Shown piece after piece: positions 50,355 through 60,111 of a stretch of DNA of 64,000 nt; the stretch's first letter is position 1, and the number at the start of each line of letters is the position of its first letter. The DNA lies in contig PDIP01000030.1 in the NCBI GenBank assembly GCA_002811645.1, forward strand, positions 86,481 to 150,480, read 5' to 3'. The DNA comes from Corallochytrium limacisporum. Taxonomy: Eukaryota; Opisthokonta. The notes beneath the pieces were generated by a model. It was not told the origin of the DNA and did no database searches. It saw only the letters and a program-made list of their open reading frames with translations. The position numbers and the translations under genes were made by a program.

Positions 50355-53300
50355 TTATAAGCGCATACGCTTTTCCCTGTTATCGTCATCACTGTCATCA
50401 CTTCTCTCCTTTCTAAATCTGTTGTACGTCAGTTTAAAGTCGCGCACAGTCGACCGCTTCATGTTTTTGGTGAAGTTCTTCTTGGTCTTCTGGTCCATTT
50501 CAATCAGATACCGCTCACAGGTCTCGATGGCAAAGACCAGGCCGGGAATGGCAACCGCCTCGTTCTCAGTCCGTAGCGCACCCTTGATCCCCGCTGCCTT
50601 GCGCTTCTTACCCTTGCCACCTTTGCTTTTGGGGAGGCTGTCGTCTACATCCTCGAGTGCACCGTCACCGTGGAGCTCCCGATTCTGTTTCTCCGCATGA
50701 TGCATCCGCTGTTGGTATAATGTGAGCATTTCTAATGCACGGGGAGTGAGCGCAACCACACGATTTACCAATCTCTGGAGCAAGTTGGCACCGGAAAAGG
50801 ACTGTCGCGCCGCAGATTTGGACACATACTTGGCTGTGGCTGTGATGGCACCATACAGAGCACGGAAGCAGCGTAAGAGCAGACCAAAATGTTCGTTTTC
50901 CACTGGTTTGTAGGTTGAAAGCTCCGCCATGGCAGCAGTGAGAAAGCAGAGCGAGGTGAAAAGCTGCTCATTGCACACAGAGCGGTCCATACCAAGCTGA
51001 TCCTGACCCTCGTTGCCGCTCGGTCTGTCATTCTGAGTATCCTGAGGCCCTAGCACAACAGATCCACCATTCTGGGCTGCTGTACCGGGCAGGGTAGAGC
51101 TGAGATGTACAATTGCATCAGCACAATATCCGATCATTGTCTCAGTTGTTTTCAGGACTTCCACAGCAAGAACTCTTGCGCTTGCTGGAGTAAGGATTCC
51201 AACAATGCCCTGCTCAGCAGTAGCGCTGTCTTCATTTACACCCGTGTTGGCGATGTCTTGCGCAAATTGCCAAATGATGCGAATAGATTTCGCGTCCTCC
51301 AAAGGTAAGGTCATGAACAATACCCTAACTAAAGCCTTACAAGCAGGAACATCTGTGTTGCCCATAGCCTCATTGGTCAATGCTAGGTTCAAGCAGTTTT
51401 TGTGCAGGTTCGCATGACATGATGTCCAGTTGGTTCGGACCAAAGATTCGAGTGTTCCTAAGAGTAAACTCTTGCACTTTGCCAGCTCAGCAACTTGCGA
51501 GTCCGAGCAGAGCTGCACTAGATTGAAGACAACACTGGACCAAGTTTCTGAACCACCATCAAGTGCTTGCCGCAATAGATCTTCGGCACGGTTCCCTGGC
51601 AGAGCCATACAAGCCTCCAATGCGATACACAATGTGTTGATGGCCATGATCCCAGTGTCTGTGCCATTCTTTTCGCAATTGATGAGGCCATCGGTCATCT
51701 CCTTAGCGTACTTTAAAGTCTGAATGATGAGCTGCCGTAGAGCTTTGGCGCAGAAGATCCCGGTGACCGGGGGTTGGTGGGAAGCTGATTGCTTGAGCAG
51801 GGCACACGCATCATTCAGTTTGGTCATTATAAACTTCAGCAGTTGCACGGATCCTGAGTCATGGGGTCTGTTGATATTCGTCGCATCCTCTTCCAGGAAG
51901 AGGTAGTCGGTGATCTTCATCAAGGACATCGGGGCAATGGACGACCGTGTAATGCCGCTTGGGTGATGGAATGCCCCGACCCTCTTTCCACCAATGTGGG
52001 CCCCATTCTCACCAATAGCTTCTTCCAGTTTACGAGCTTTTCCTGCGAGTGTGACCATGCTCGACATATCCTTGCCAATCGTGAATGCATAGCTCACACA
52101 GCTGTCAAAAAGTCTGAGCATTAGGCTCGCCTTGAGTAGATTTGTCACACCTATGTCGGACTTATTGGAATACACACTCTGCTTATCAAGGCTAAAGTCT
52201 TCTAGGTCACTCTGTGCAAATCTCTTGTACAAGGAATCCATTAAGGATACAGCCTTATCGTACTCTGACGACTCCGCAGCATCTGTCTGACTATAGGACA
52301 GTAGAAGACTAGTGATACAATCCATCAATGCATGCAAAGGCTCCAGGAGACGGGGTGGTCCGTTCTTACTGTCTACGGCCTGATCCACGTACAGAGGTGG
52401 CATAGCAGACTCTGATTGGGGAGAGAACAATTGAAGGCGTGCACACTGAACCGCCAGCAGAAAGTCTCGCGTTTCCGATGACAGTGGCTTGCCAGCAATG
52501 ATGTAACCATAGAGGACTGACTTCTCGAAGGAATCCTCATCAATTATCTTACTCAACAGATCAGGAAATGCCACTGCTCCTGTTATTCCATCATCAAGAC
52601 CTGGAAATGAAGTCTGTGACATTGGAACCCCACCTTGACTCATTTGGGAGGAGCGACCTCTTTGCGCATCTGCAGCGATCTTGTTCAGCTTTACCAAACA
52701 GTATGAGGCAACCATTTGCACAGAGGGTACTGTAGAGAAGAAGGATTTCCGGATCATCACTTCCAGCCCATTGCGAAGGGAATGCATGTAAGGGAACAGA
52801 AGGCTCATAGCGTCAATGTAAATGAAAGACAAACTGTGATCCATGACAGTCACTTCCAGTAAGGTATCTCCCAGAAGCGAGCTGAACCCCAGACACTCGC
52901 TCCGATTCCGTTTGATAATGAACCGTAGAGCATATGCATACAAGGCACCTAGCTCCTTGCGGCGCTGCTTATCATTATGTGCAACAGACACTTTCATACA
53001 AATGTCTCGGAGTATTGCATATCGGTGTGGACTTGATGTCGCAAAAGCGTGCTCGGTTAAGATGATAAGCTGCTGTGCCACCTCAGGAAGATTAGAGTCC
53101 AACGCAATCAAACCATACTTTGAAGCAACTTTGCGGAATCCGGAATGCAGTACTTCAAGTGCGTGACTGATCATCCCGTCCCATCCATAACGACTGCAGT
53201 CAATGAGTTCCAAGAGCACGCGGCTGAATCCCGGAGGTCCGTCCTTGAGGGCCCCTTTAGCCGTCCAATTTCTGACCATGGATTGTTTATCCGTGGGATC

Positions 53301-54644
53301 CCACTCTGAAATCAATTTGTCCGCGCAGAAGTCATACACTCTACTTGGATGATTTTGTTGGTCAGCAAGGTTCAGGAGGACAGCGATTGTTGATGGACTT
53401 CCCAAAGCAATTTCACCTGAAAGGAACTTCTTGCTAATAACTTTTCCCAAGCTCTTGTTGGTCCCAAACATCAACCTTAAATGCATGAGGACAGTTCCTT
53501 CTGTATGCCGCAGATGCAGAATACTATGAGTGTTCTGAGAAGCGGTGTCCTCGCGAATGTCAGAAGAATCAGCATTTGGACTTTCGTCTGACCTCGCACT
53601 GGAGTTTGCCACTAAGTCATGTTGTGCCAGGACCTTGATAATGGCGGTACAGGTGTCAACGACAAACCTCTGAGTCTTTGAGTTAGTTGGCGTGGTATGT
53701 GCCTCCGCAAAGTGCATCAATTGATAGGCGGCGCCAGGCAGCTCGTCAGTATGCAGAGACAACATGGATGTTTTGCATTTTTTTATAATGACTAGCACTT
53801 CGTCTTCAGCCATTTCAATCCCCTTGAGATTATTGAGAATTTTTGTGATTACTGTGTCACCCCATTTCTGCTCACAAAGTTCCTCAATGATGAAATGCTG
53901 ATACTCGTCCACTCGTTGTCCGTCACTGAGTAAAATGTCGTCCCTCTTACTGTAGCGACAGAAGACGTTGCAGATGGGCTCTAGGAGATCAATCATAGAG
54001 TATAAGGCCTGATCCCCATTGCGGATCACTCCAACAATGCGCCCCAGGACAAATTCCAAAGTATACAGGAATCGTGAGATTTCAGAAACTGACGGAGGCA
54101 TACTGAAAATTGCATATTGCATTACACCGACAATTTCGTTAAATATCTCTGTGCCCGGTCGGTGCTCCTCTTCTTCGGTCATTGCACGAAACGTGAGCTT
54201 AAGAAGTCTCGAGTACAATTTGATGGTACTGTCATCGACTGGACGAAGGAGCACCCGAAAACACGACCTTAGTACTTTTGAAGCGTGGGGTTGTGGTATA
54301 ATATGAAGAATAGCTGGTGCAATCTCTCTAAATGGAGTGGCCATTAAGGTCTCCTTAAGTTGAGTCATCACGCTTTCCCTACGATTGTCTTGCGAGTTCG
54401 CTTGGTTGCTTCGCCCCAATATGTCCGTCAGGCGAGACTCTCCTGCCATCGCAAAGGCATCAATGTTTGAGGATAACAATGACAATTCGTTTGCCAGCGC
54501 GGCAGCGTAAACGTTTCCATCAGACACTTGGCTCCGACTAGTCGCTATATCCACATTATGACCCTGGGATCCCCCCGAAGGAGCTGAGTCCTTTGCCGAC
54601 GGCGGTGTTGGCGCGGGATCAACATTCTCCTTATCTATATCCAT
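50355..54644 (-). CDS. FANCI, Fanconi anaemia ID2-complex subunit
   Basis: 1429 residues in one frame. Alpha-solenoid protein recognised by HisThrGluGlyThrValLeuMetHisLeu, LeuGluAspPheSerLeuAspLysGln (FANCI has GluAspPheGluLeuAspLys), and the C-terminal IleProGlyLeuValPheAlaIleGluThrCysGluArgTyrLeuIle...LysArgSerThrValArgAspPheLysLeu with a basic tail. With FANCD2 it clamps DNA at interstrand crosslinks. In ungapped alignment across IleArgLysSerPhePhe the place of the human monoubiquitinated Lys523 is Met644. Downstream SerGln sites at 666, 669 and 676 keep the phosphorylation cluster. N-terminal 110 residues are disordered. The ATG at 54644 was chosen; the same frame is open further upstream beyond one TAA. 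Confidence 0.93.
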   Translation of the reverse strand: MDIDKENVDPAPTPPSAKDSAPSGGSQGHNVDIATSRSQVSDGNVYAAALANELSLLSSNIDAFAMAGESRLTDILGRSNQANSQDNRRESVMTQLKETLMATPFREIAPAILHIIPQPHASKVLRSCFRVLLRPVDDSTIKLYSRLLKLTFRAMTEEEEHRPGTEIFNEIVGVMQYAIFSMPPSVSEISRFLYTLEFVLGRIVGVIRNGDQALYSMIDLLEPICNVFCRYSKRDDILLSDGQRVDEYQHFIIEELCEQKWGDTVITKILNNLKGIEMAEDEVLVIIKKCKTSMLSLHTDELPGAAYQLMHFAEAHTTPTNSKTQRFVVDTCTAIIKVLAQHDLVANSSARSDESPNADSSDIREDTASQNTHSILHLRHTEGTVLMHLRLMFGTNKSLGKVISKKFLSGEIALGSPSTIAVLLNLADQQNHPSRVYDFCADKLISEWDPTDKQSMVRNWTAKGALKDGPPGFSRVLLELIDCSRYGWDGMISHALEVLHSGFRKVASKYGLIALDSNLPEVAQQLIILTEHAFATSSPHRYAILRDICMKVSVAHNDKQRRKELGALYAYALRFIIKRNRSECLGFSSLLGDTLLEVTVMDHSLSFIYIDAMSLLFPYMHSLRNGLEVMIRKSFFSTVPSVQMVASYCLVKLNKIAADAQRGRSSQMSQGGVPMSQTSFPGLDDGITGAVAFPDLLSKIIDEDSFEKSVLYGYIIAGKPLSSETRDFLLAVQCARLQLFSPQSESAMPPLYVDQAVDSKNGPPRLLEPLHALMDCITSLLLSYSQTDAAESSEYDKAVSLMDSLYKRFAQSDLEDFSLDKQSVYSNKSDIGVTNLLKASLMLRLFDSCVSYAFTIGKDMSSMVTLAGKARKLEEAIGENGAHIGGKRVGAFHHPSGITRSSIAPMSLMKITDYLFLEEDATNINRPHDSGSVQLLKFIMTKLNDACALLKQSASHQPPVTGIFCAKALRQLIIQTLKYAKEMTDGLINCEKNGTDTGIMAINTLCIALEACMALPGNRAEDLLRQALDGGSETWSSVVFNLVQLCSDSQVAELAKCKSLLLGTLESLVRTNWTSCHANLHKNCLNLALTNEAMGNTDVPACKALVRVLFMTLPLEDAKSIRIIWQFAQDIANTGVNEDSATAEQGIVGILTPASARVLAVEVLKTTETMIGYCADAIVHLSSTLPGTAAQNGGSVVLGPQDTQNDRPSGNEGQDQLGMDRSVCNEQLFTSLCFLTAAMAELSTYKPVENEHFGLLLRCFRALYGAITATAKYVSKSAARQSFSGANLLQRLVNRVVALTPRALEMLTLYQQRMHHAEKQNRELHGDGALEDVDDSLPKSKGGKGKKRKAAGIKGALRTENEAVAIPGLVFAIETCERYLIEMDQKTKKNFTKNMKRSTVRDFKLTYNRFRKERSDDSDDDNREKRMRL

Positions 54645-55973
54645 TTTGCATCTGAAAGTTATGTGTTACATCCTGGTTACCAGAAAAAATGCCAGAGGAA
54701 AAGAATGTATTCTTAAGTCTATTGTCTTTCTTACTACCTCACGCTCGGTAAAGTACCTGTTTCCAAGCCATGTCTTTCCGTCCCTGAGCACAGACTCATA
54801 CCGCACCCAGGACAACCATCGGGTGAGTGAGACCCTCCCTTCAAAATCTTCGCGCGCAACTATGCCAGATCTGTCGCATCCTATACAGTACTGAATGTAC
54901 GGGCACCTAAGGAATTCAGTACATTCATTATGACGAAAGGGGGGTCCCAAACAATTTTTTTTCTAGTGTAGACGGTGTGTCCATTGGTGCGATATGGAAC
55001 GGGTCGGGAGCCCCCCAGTGTTCACGCCGGGCCACATCACCTCGGCTTTGTCCAACGCACACCAATCGCCTGCGTCCGGAAGGGGGGGAAGCCACTCCAC
55101 ATCACACCAACCCGCAGCTCCTGCAATTTTTCCTTTTTTTCTTCTCTGCAAGAGTCATCCCTACGCCCCATGCTCATTATTTATGTCCCGCGCTCACCGA
55201 CACGCCCCACACATCGTCATCTTCGTCGTCGTCGTATGCTAGATGTAAAAGGCATGGGCCATATGCACTACTATGCCATTTGTGAACACGCAGCGCGGAG
55301 GGGCCAAATCGCCGTCATCTTCATGATTGACGAGGATAATAGAAGGGGCCACCTGTGAAGTCGTGTCCGGCGCTGGAGAAGCGCGCTTCTTCGTCCCTTT
55401 TGGGGGTGGGAACCCCCATCGCTGCCCCCCCCCCCCATACATTGGAGACCACGAGCGCAGGTGCGTAAAATCGTGGTTCAGGGACACATGCACCACAACC
55501 TATGAGACACCCCTTCACCAGTGTCACGGTGAACGATACTGAATGAATGTCGCAAAGTTCAAGTGCCTGTGTTGTGTTTGGGTGCTTTTTTTTTCGCTGA
55601 TCGGGGGCAGCCTCCGCGGCCCAGCCAGTGTGCCACGATAATACGTCCAGCTAGAGAAACTGGGGGGGGGGAGGGGCCCCACACGTACCCCAGCAGGTGA
55701 CGAGTAGCGAGTCTCGCAGGTTGGGGAGTTGTCGCCGCGCAGGAACGATGGTGCCGTAGATAGAAGGTATTTTCAATGACGATATGGTCATGTGGCGATG
55801 TTGATCTCTTTCTGATAACAGGATCAATTGGATGTTCTAGTAGTTATTCATAAGCTGAGTGCGGAATGTGAAGTAGCGATGAATGTCTGTCCGGGAAGAC
55901 ACGTTGATTAGAAATGTTCGTGTAGCACCTTGGAGTCAGCATGAGGTGAATATTTAGGGAGAAATCCACAAGC
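54645..55973. other. Divergent region between FANCI and the App1-like gene
   Basis: No supported gene. It contains an inverted pair of the 12-base motif, C12 (55425-55436) and G10 (55662-55671). The minus frame 54950-54666 (94 codons) is in phase with FANCI but separated from it by a TAA and seven codons. Confidence 0.45.
54888..54925 (-). promoter_or_regulatory. Inverted pair of dispersed motifs upstream of FANCI
   Basis: A perfect motif on the minus strand at 54888-54899, about 245 bp before the FANCI ATG and in its orientation. Next to it ATTCAGTACATTC (54913-54925) runs on the plus strand, so the two copies face each other. Could mark a FANCI start site (inference). Confidence 0.35.
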
Positions 55974-58058
55974 ATGATCATTTGCTCTTTGCTGCTTAGT
56001 GCAGCCAGTTCGATACTTGGGCTATATTTTACCACAGAGAATTGGGCATGGCACAAAAACTCTGCTGCTGAAGAGCGATTCTGGGGCCTTTGGGCCGCGT
56101 ACATCGCAGCAGTTCTGCTACTAGGCCCTGACAGTCCCTTCGTGGGATATTTACCATGGTATGTAGATATAATTATTATTTTTGCGAGCTTTGTTACCAT
56201 CAGAGCAACCATCCGCGGGCGTGAAGTCCGGCGGCTTCGTACTCAGGTGTACGCTGTGACCTTCGGTCGACCAATTCGGGAAGACGAGCAGGAGCTTGTG
56301 GACGAAATGAATGCATGCTTAAGACGCTTGCATTTCAATCTTGCGGCTACTACGGTGAAAGCCATTTATAACAAGAGTATTTTAGAGGCTGAGGAGACAA
56401 TCTTAGGGTTAGTAGAGAACACAGACCTTGAATATCTGGAGTATGCATTGCTTCACATTAGCCTACCAGAACTGATTCATTGCATGCGAGACCATCAGCG
56501 GTTATCGAAGGAACCGAACAAAACACGTTTGCTGGACTTGTTTTTCTTCAAACGCATCAATGAGTTTTCTGTTGTGGTGAGAGCGGCATTAATCAGTGCT
56601 TTAATGCGAACAGACAATCTCATTCAAACGCACCCCAAGGGACACGCCTACGTCGCCTCTGCGTTGTTGAGTTTGCAGGGCAATGACCTTGTGCTGTTTA
56701 AGGCACTCATTGACTCTACAGGGGACTACTACACAATGCACAAGTTGTTGTATATTGATCTGCCGGAGGGGCCGACGAGAAAAAAGATCTTACAGCATTT
56801 CAAGGTAGAGGCCGTGCGTCATCGGCACAAGAACAACCATCACCGCACGTCGGGCAATCAAAAGCTCATGCGGGGAGTAACAGGAATGTTAGACACCATC
56901 CACTTCAATCATATCAATGTGAGAAAAGCAACCACAAACTTCACAAAGATTCTTTCGGACATTGATGATACCTTGTACTCTTCCGGTGGCGACGGATGGG
57001 CAGGCATTGATAACATGTTTCCCCGGAGGGTATTGTACCCAGGAGTTCTTGCATTCTACCGTGCCCTTGATCTGGGTCCAAGAGCTTCAGATTTCCACTG
57101 GCCGAAGCACCAGATTGGTAATCTTTGTTTTTTGTCTGCCAGACCTCATATCTACAAAGATGTGACAGAAGCAGCAAGTTACAGTTTGTTTGCACGCCTT
57201 ATCAAGGACCGACACTTACATGCCATGCCTACACTCCTTGCTGGTGATCTGGAGTCCAGGAAGGGTGTCCGCATTGCAGAGAACTATCTCTGGCTTGAAC
57301 TCAAGGAGTACACTCCCATTGAGAACAAGAAAATGCAAAACTTCATGGAGTACGCCGCCTGCTTCCCCGAGTACGATTTCATTCTTGTAGGAGACAATGG
57401 ACAAGCCGATGTACAAGTTGCCAAGAGAGCTATGAAGTCGCTTGATGGCAAGATCAAGGGGGCCCTCATGCATGTCATTCAGCCCATCAAGGCAACCTTT
57501 GGTTACGAGGAAGGTGATGAAGAGCGCTTGCCAAGGCACGGTATTCACTATTTCCATACATTCGTGGAAGCAGCGGAAATCGCATATGGGCAGGGTTGGA
57601 TCAGCGAATACTCCCTTGGCATGGTGATGCGGAATGCCAAGGTTGATCTTTTGCGATACTTGCAGGAGCTCCCCTTGACAAAAGAAGAGCGGAAGCAGAA
57701 ACCCGGCAAGTTGCCTATTTTCACCCAAAAGCAACGGCTGTTCGAAGTCAGAGCAATCAATAAGGCTCTTGAACGTGTTAATGAGATTGTGGACAAAGAC
57801 TTCCGTCTGCCTCTCGTCGGTGATGATAAACTTGGCTTCGTCCCGACTGTTGAAGAGGAGAAGGAGGCGCAACGCTCCCGTCGGTACGCCGACGCCGACG
57901 ATGAAGCTTTTTGTACCACCATCCGGCCGGGAATCCACCACCCCTATGGCGACCTGCAGTCCGCCGCCACGGGCTACGACAACAGCGATGTCATCTACAA
58001 TACGGTTGACCGACAGACACCAACTATGGACCGTCTGCGTACCAGGGATGCCCTTTGA
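55974..58058 (+). CDS. App1-type phosphatidate phosphatase (DUF2183) with N-terminal membrane helices
   Basis: 694 residues. Three hydrophobic helices lie at about 2-19, 36-51 and 56-78. A helical middle follows (GluGluThrIleLeuGlyLeuValGlu and others), then the App1 catalytic domain (about 310-520), beginning LysIleLeuSerAspIleAspAspThrLeuTyrSerSerGlyGly. Asp329-x-Asp331-x-Thr333 is the DxDxT phosphatase motif. Later parts are ValLeuTyrProGlyValLeuAlaPheTyr, PheLeuSerAlaArgProHis and LeuValGlyAspAsnGlyGlnAlaAsp. The enzyme should convert phosphatidic acid to diacylglycerol. Yeast App1 is soluble and binds actin-patch SH3 proteins. Here the domain is membrane-anchored and followed by a 170-residue tail without such sites. 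HMG-CoA reductase follows on the same strand. Confidence 0.87.
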   Translation: MIICSLLLSAASSILGLYFTTENWAWHKNSAAEERFWGLWAAYIAAVLLLGPDSPFVGYLPWYVDIIIIFASFVTIRATIRGREVRRLRTQVYAVTFGRPIREDEQELVDEMNACLRRLHFNLAATTVKAIYNKSILEAEETILGLVENTDLEYLEYALLHISLPELIHCMRDHQRLSKEPNKTRLLDLFFFKRINEFSVVVRAALISALMRTDNLIQTHPKGHAYVASALLSLQGNDLVLFKALIDSTGDYYTMHKLLYIDLPEGPTRKKILQHFKVEAVRHRHKNNHHRTSGNQKLMRGVTGMLDTIHFNHINVRKATTNFTKILSDIDDTLYSSGGDGWAGIDNMFPRRVLYPGVLAFYRALDLGPRASDFHWPKHQIGNLCFLSARPHIYKDVTEAASYSLFARLIKDRHLHAMPTLLAGDLESRKGVRIAENYLWLELKEYTPIENKKMQNFMEYAACFPEYDFILVGDNGQADVQVAKRAMKSLDGKIKGALMHVIQPIKATFGYEEGDEERLPRHGIHYFHTFVEAAEIAYGQGWISEYSLGMVMRNAKVDLLRYLQELPLTKEERKQKPGKLPIFTQKQRLFEVRAINKALERVNEIVDKDFRLPLVGDDKLGFVPTVEEEKEAQRSRRYADADDEAFCTTIRPGIHHPYGDLQSAATGYDNSDVIYNTVDRQTPTMDRLRTRDAL

Positions 58059-58747
58059 ACGACCATCCTCTTCTTCATCTCCAACTGGCGATCAATTTGA
58101 CCATATAATTTAGTTACTGACTTTCTGCCGGGCCCTTCCCTATCGCAGGACGGTGACCACAGACCAAGTTCTATTTTTGGAACTCCCTACCTAACGAAGT
58201 GCGCTTCCGCTAGGCAGTCGCGCACTCCCACTCTCTTTCTACACAATCATACATTCAGTATAGGCCCGGATACCCGGAGATTTAGGAAAACGAACCGAAA
58301 CACAGAAAAATTGCGCAGAAAAGTTTGAATTTTTGGGTGGGACAGCCTAAGAACACGGGACAGAAGCACAGACTTTCGGCACTCAGTGCATGTGTTTGGT
58401 GGGCGGTACGCGTCTGCTGTCCATCAGCTGAGGTCTTCCTCACGTCTTTGACTACCGTCCCCAACTTGTCCACAAATAATCAAGGGAATAGCTATGGCAG
58501 ATGTGGGCCGGAGGCGAGTTCGGACCCGTGGCCTGCCATTAAAATTTCGCGGGGCCCAATGATGTGCGTGCCCGCCTGTGATGTTTACGCTGGTTGGAAG
58601 GATGAAACTATGTGGTGCCCCGGCATGTAAGAAGTTTTCGTGGACAACTAAGCAATCTACGGCTAGTATTTGAGTAGAGATGTCTGGCGACTATACGGGA
58701 TGCCTCAAGGTCAACCACTATTGGCTTGAGTTATCATATACATAGTT
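58059..58747. other. Upstream region of the HMG-CoA reductase gene
   Basis: No gene. One perfect motif copy at 58250-58261 (plus), about 490 bp before the reductase ATG. Confidence 0.5.
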
Positions 58748-60052
58748 ATGTCACAGTCAGTAGAGAGGATCCGTCGCTATCTTGCCCGGTTGAATCCGGA
58801 TGGAATGGCTCTGGAGCAATCCCTGCAGCGTATGCGACAGGGTCGGGATGCTGCCCGTAAGGCAAACAACCCTCCAAAGGGAGTGGAGAAGAATCTCTCT
58901 GCCGAGGAGTACTGGGCCCGCTACTTGACTATGCTGGACGCAGAGCAAAAAGAATCCATTTTGGACCCCATGAGCAAGAATAATGTCGACGGTGGTCGCT
59001 TCAATACCAACTGTGAAAACTGTTTCGGTACAGTGAAGATGCCAGTGGGTTTGGCCGGTCCTGTGCGCATTCATGGCAAGCATGCCAATGGTGACTTCTA
59101 CATTCCCTTAGCTACCCACGAAGGTGCTCTGGTTGCGTCCTACAGCCGTGGCATGCAAGTGCTGAACTCTGGTGGTGGAGTGCAGGTCGCAGTAATTGAC
59201 GAAGGCGTCGCTCGAGTACCAGTCTTTTCCTTTGAGCACCTGAGCGATACCTTGGCCTTCATGAAGTGGACGGCTGAGAACGAGCAGCTTTTTAGAGAAA
59301 TGGCTGCAGAGAAGACCAAGCATGGAAAGCTGGAGGACATCAAGTACCTTGTAGAGGGCCGAAATATTCATGTCAAGTTCGACTACCACTGTGGTGATGC
59401 TGCGGGACAGAATATGGTGTCCTTCTGCACCGACCACATCTTCAAGTATATCCAGGCCAACAGCCCAGTGCCCATCGTTTCCTGTGCCCTGGATGGTGGC
59501 CTCAGCAGCGACAAGAAGGCTTCTGCCTTCTCACACATCGATGTCCGTGGCAAGCGTGTTGTAGCAGAGGCAACGATCCCGAAGGATGTGGTGGAGAAGC
59601 GCCTGCATACACCGGTACGTGATTTTGTGAGATATCGCCAGAGGGCCCTGGCTTCGTACGCTGCCATGGGTCTGGTGGGAGCTGCCCTCCATCCAGCAAA
59701 CGGTCTGGCTGCCATGTATATTGCCTGCGGTCAGGACGCTGCCTGTGTGAGCGAGTCTCATCCTGCTGTGACCAAGTTTGAAGAGACTCCAGAGGGAGAT
59801 CTGCATGTGAGCATTACTTTCGGCAACATCATTGTCGGCAGTGTCGGTGGCGGTACGAACCTTCCCACCCAGGCAGCCTGCCTGGACATCCTCGGCTGCC
59901 GGGGTGCCGGCAAGGCCAACAAGCTTGCTGAGATCATTGCTACAGTCTGTTTGGCCGGAGAGATTTCGCTGGCCGGTGCCATCAGTGCTGCTGAGTGGAC
60001 TGATGCCCATGCGAAGCTCGGTCGGGATAGGACCAGCACCCACCAGGCCTAA
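58748..60052 (+). CDS. Soluble class I HMG-CoA reductase, bacterial-like
   Basis: 434 residues covering only the catalytic part; the sterol-sensing membrane region of animal and fungal enzymes is absent and no signal or helix precedes the domain. Catalytic residues are all present: Glu125 (ThrHisGluGlyAla), Lys256 (AspLysLysAlaSerAla), Asp330 (GlyGlnAspAlaAla) and His421. GlyGlnAspAlaAla marks class I. MetProValGlyLeuAlaGlyProValArgIleHisGly and GlyAspPheTyrIleProLeuAlaThrHisGluGlyAla resemble bacterial class I enzymes more than eukaryotic ones. It makes mevalonate for sterols and isoprenoids. Codon use is like the neighbours, so any transfer is old. The ATG lies within a normal leader; an N-terminal helix (about 1-60) precedes the fold. 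Converges with MAD1. Confidence 0.92.
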   Translation: MSQSVERIRRYLARLNPDGMALEQSLQRMRQGRDAARKANNPPKGVEKNLSAEEYWARYLTMLDAEQKESILDPMSKNNVDGGRFNTNCENCFGTVKMPVGLAGPVRIHGKHANGDFYIPLATHEGALVASYSRGMQVLNSGGGVQVAVIDEGVARVPVFSFEHLSDTLAFMKWTAENEQLFREMAAEKTKHGKLEDIKYLVEGRNIHVKFDYHCGDAAGQNMVSFCTDHIFKYIQANSPVPIVSCALDGGLSSDKKASAFSHIDVRGKRVVAEATIPKDVVEKRLHTPVRDFVRYRQRALASYAAMGLVGAALHPANGLAAMYIACGQDAACVSESHPAVTKFEETPEGDLHVSITFGNIIVGSVGGGTNLPTQAACLDILGCRGAGKANKLAEIIATVCLAGEISLAGAISAAEWTDAHAKLGRDRTSTHQA

Positions 60053-60111
60053 CAAACGCACTGTCACAATAGTACATGTTACTAACACCTATTCTGTAAG
60101 GGAATTTAGGT

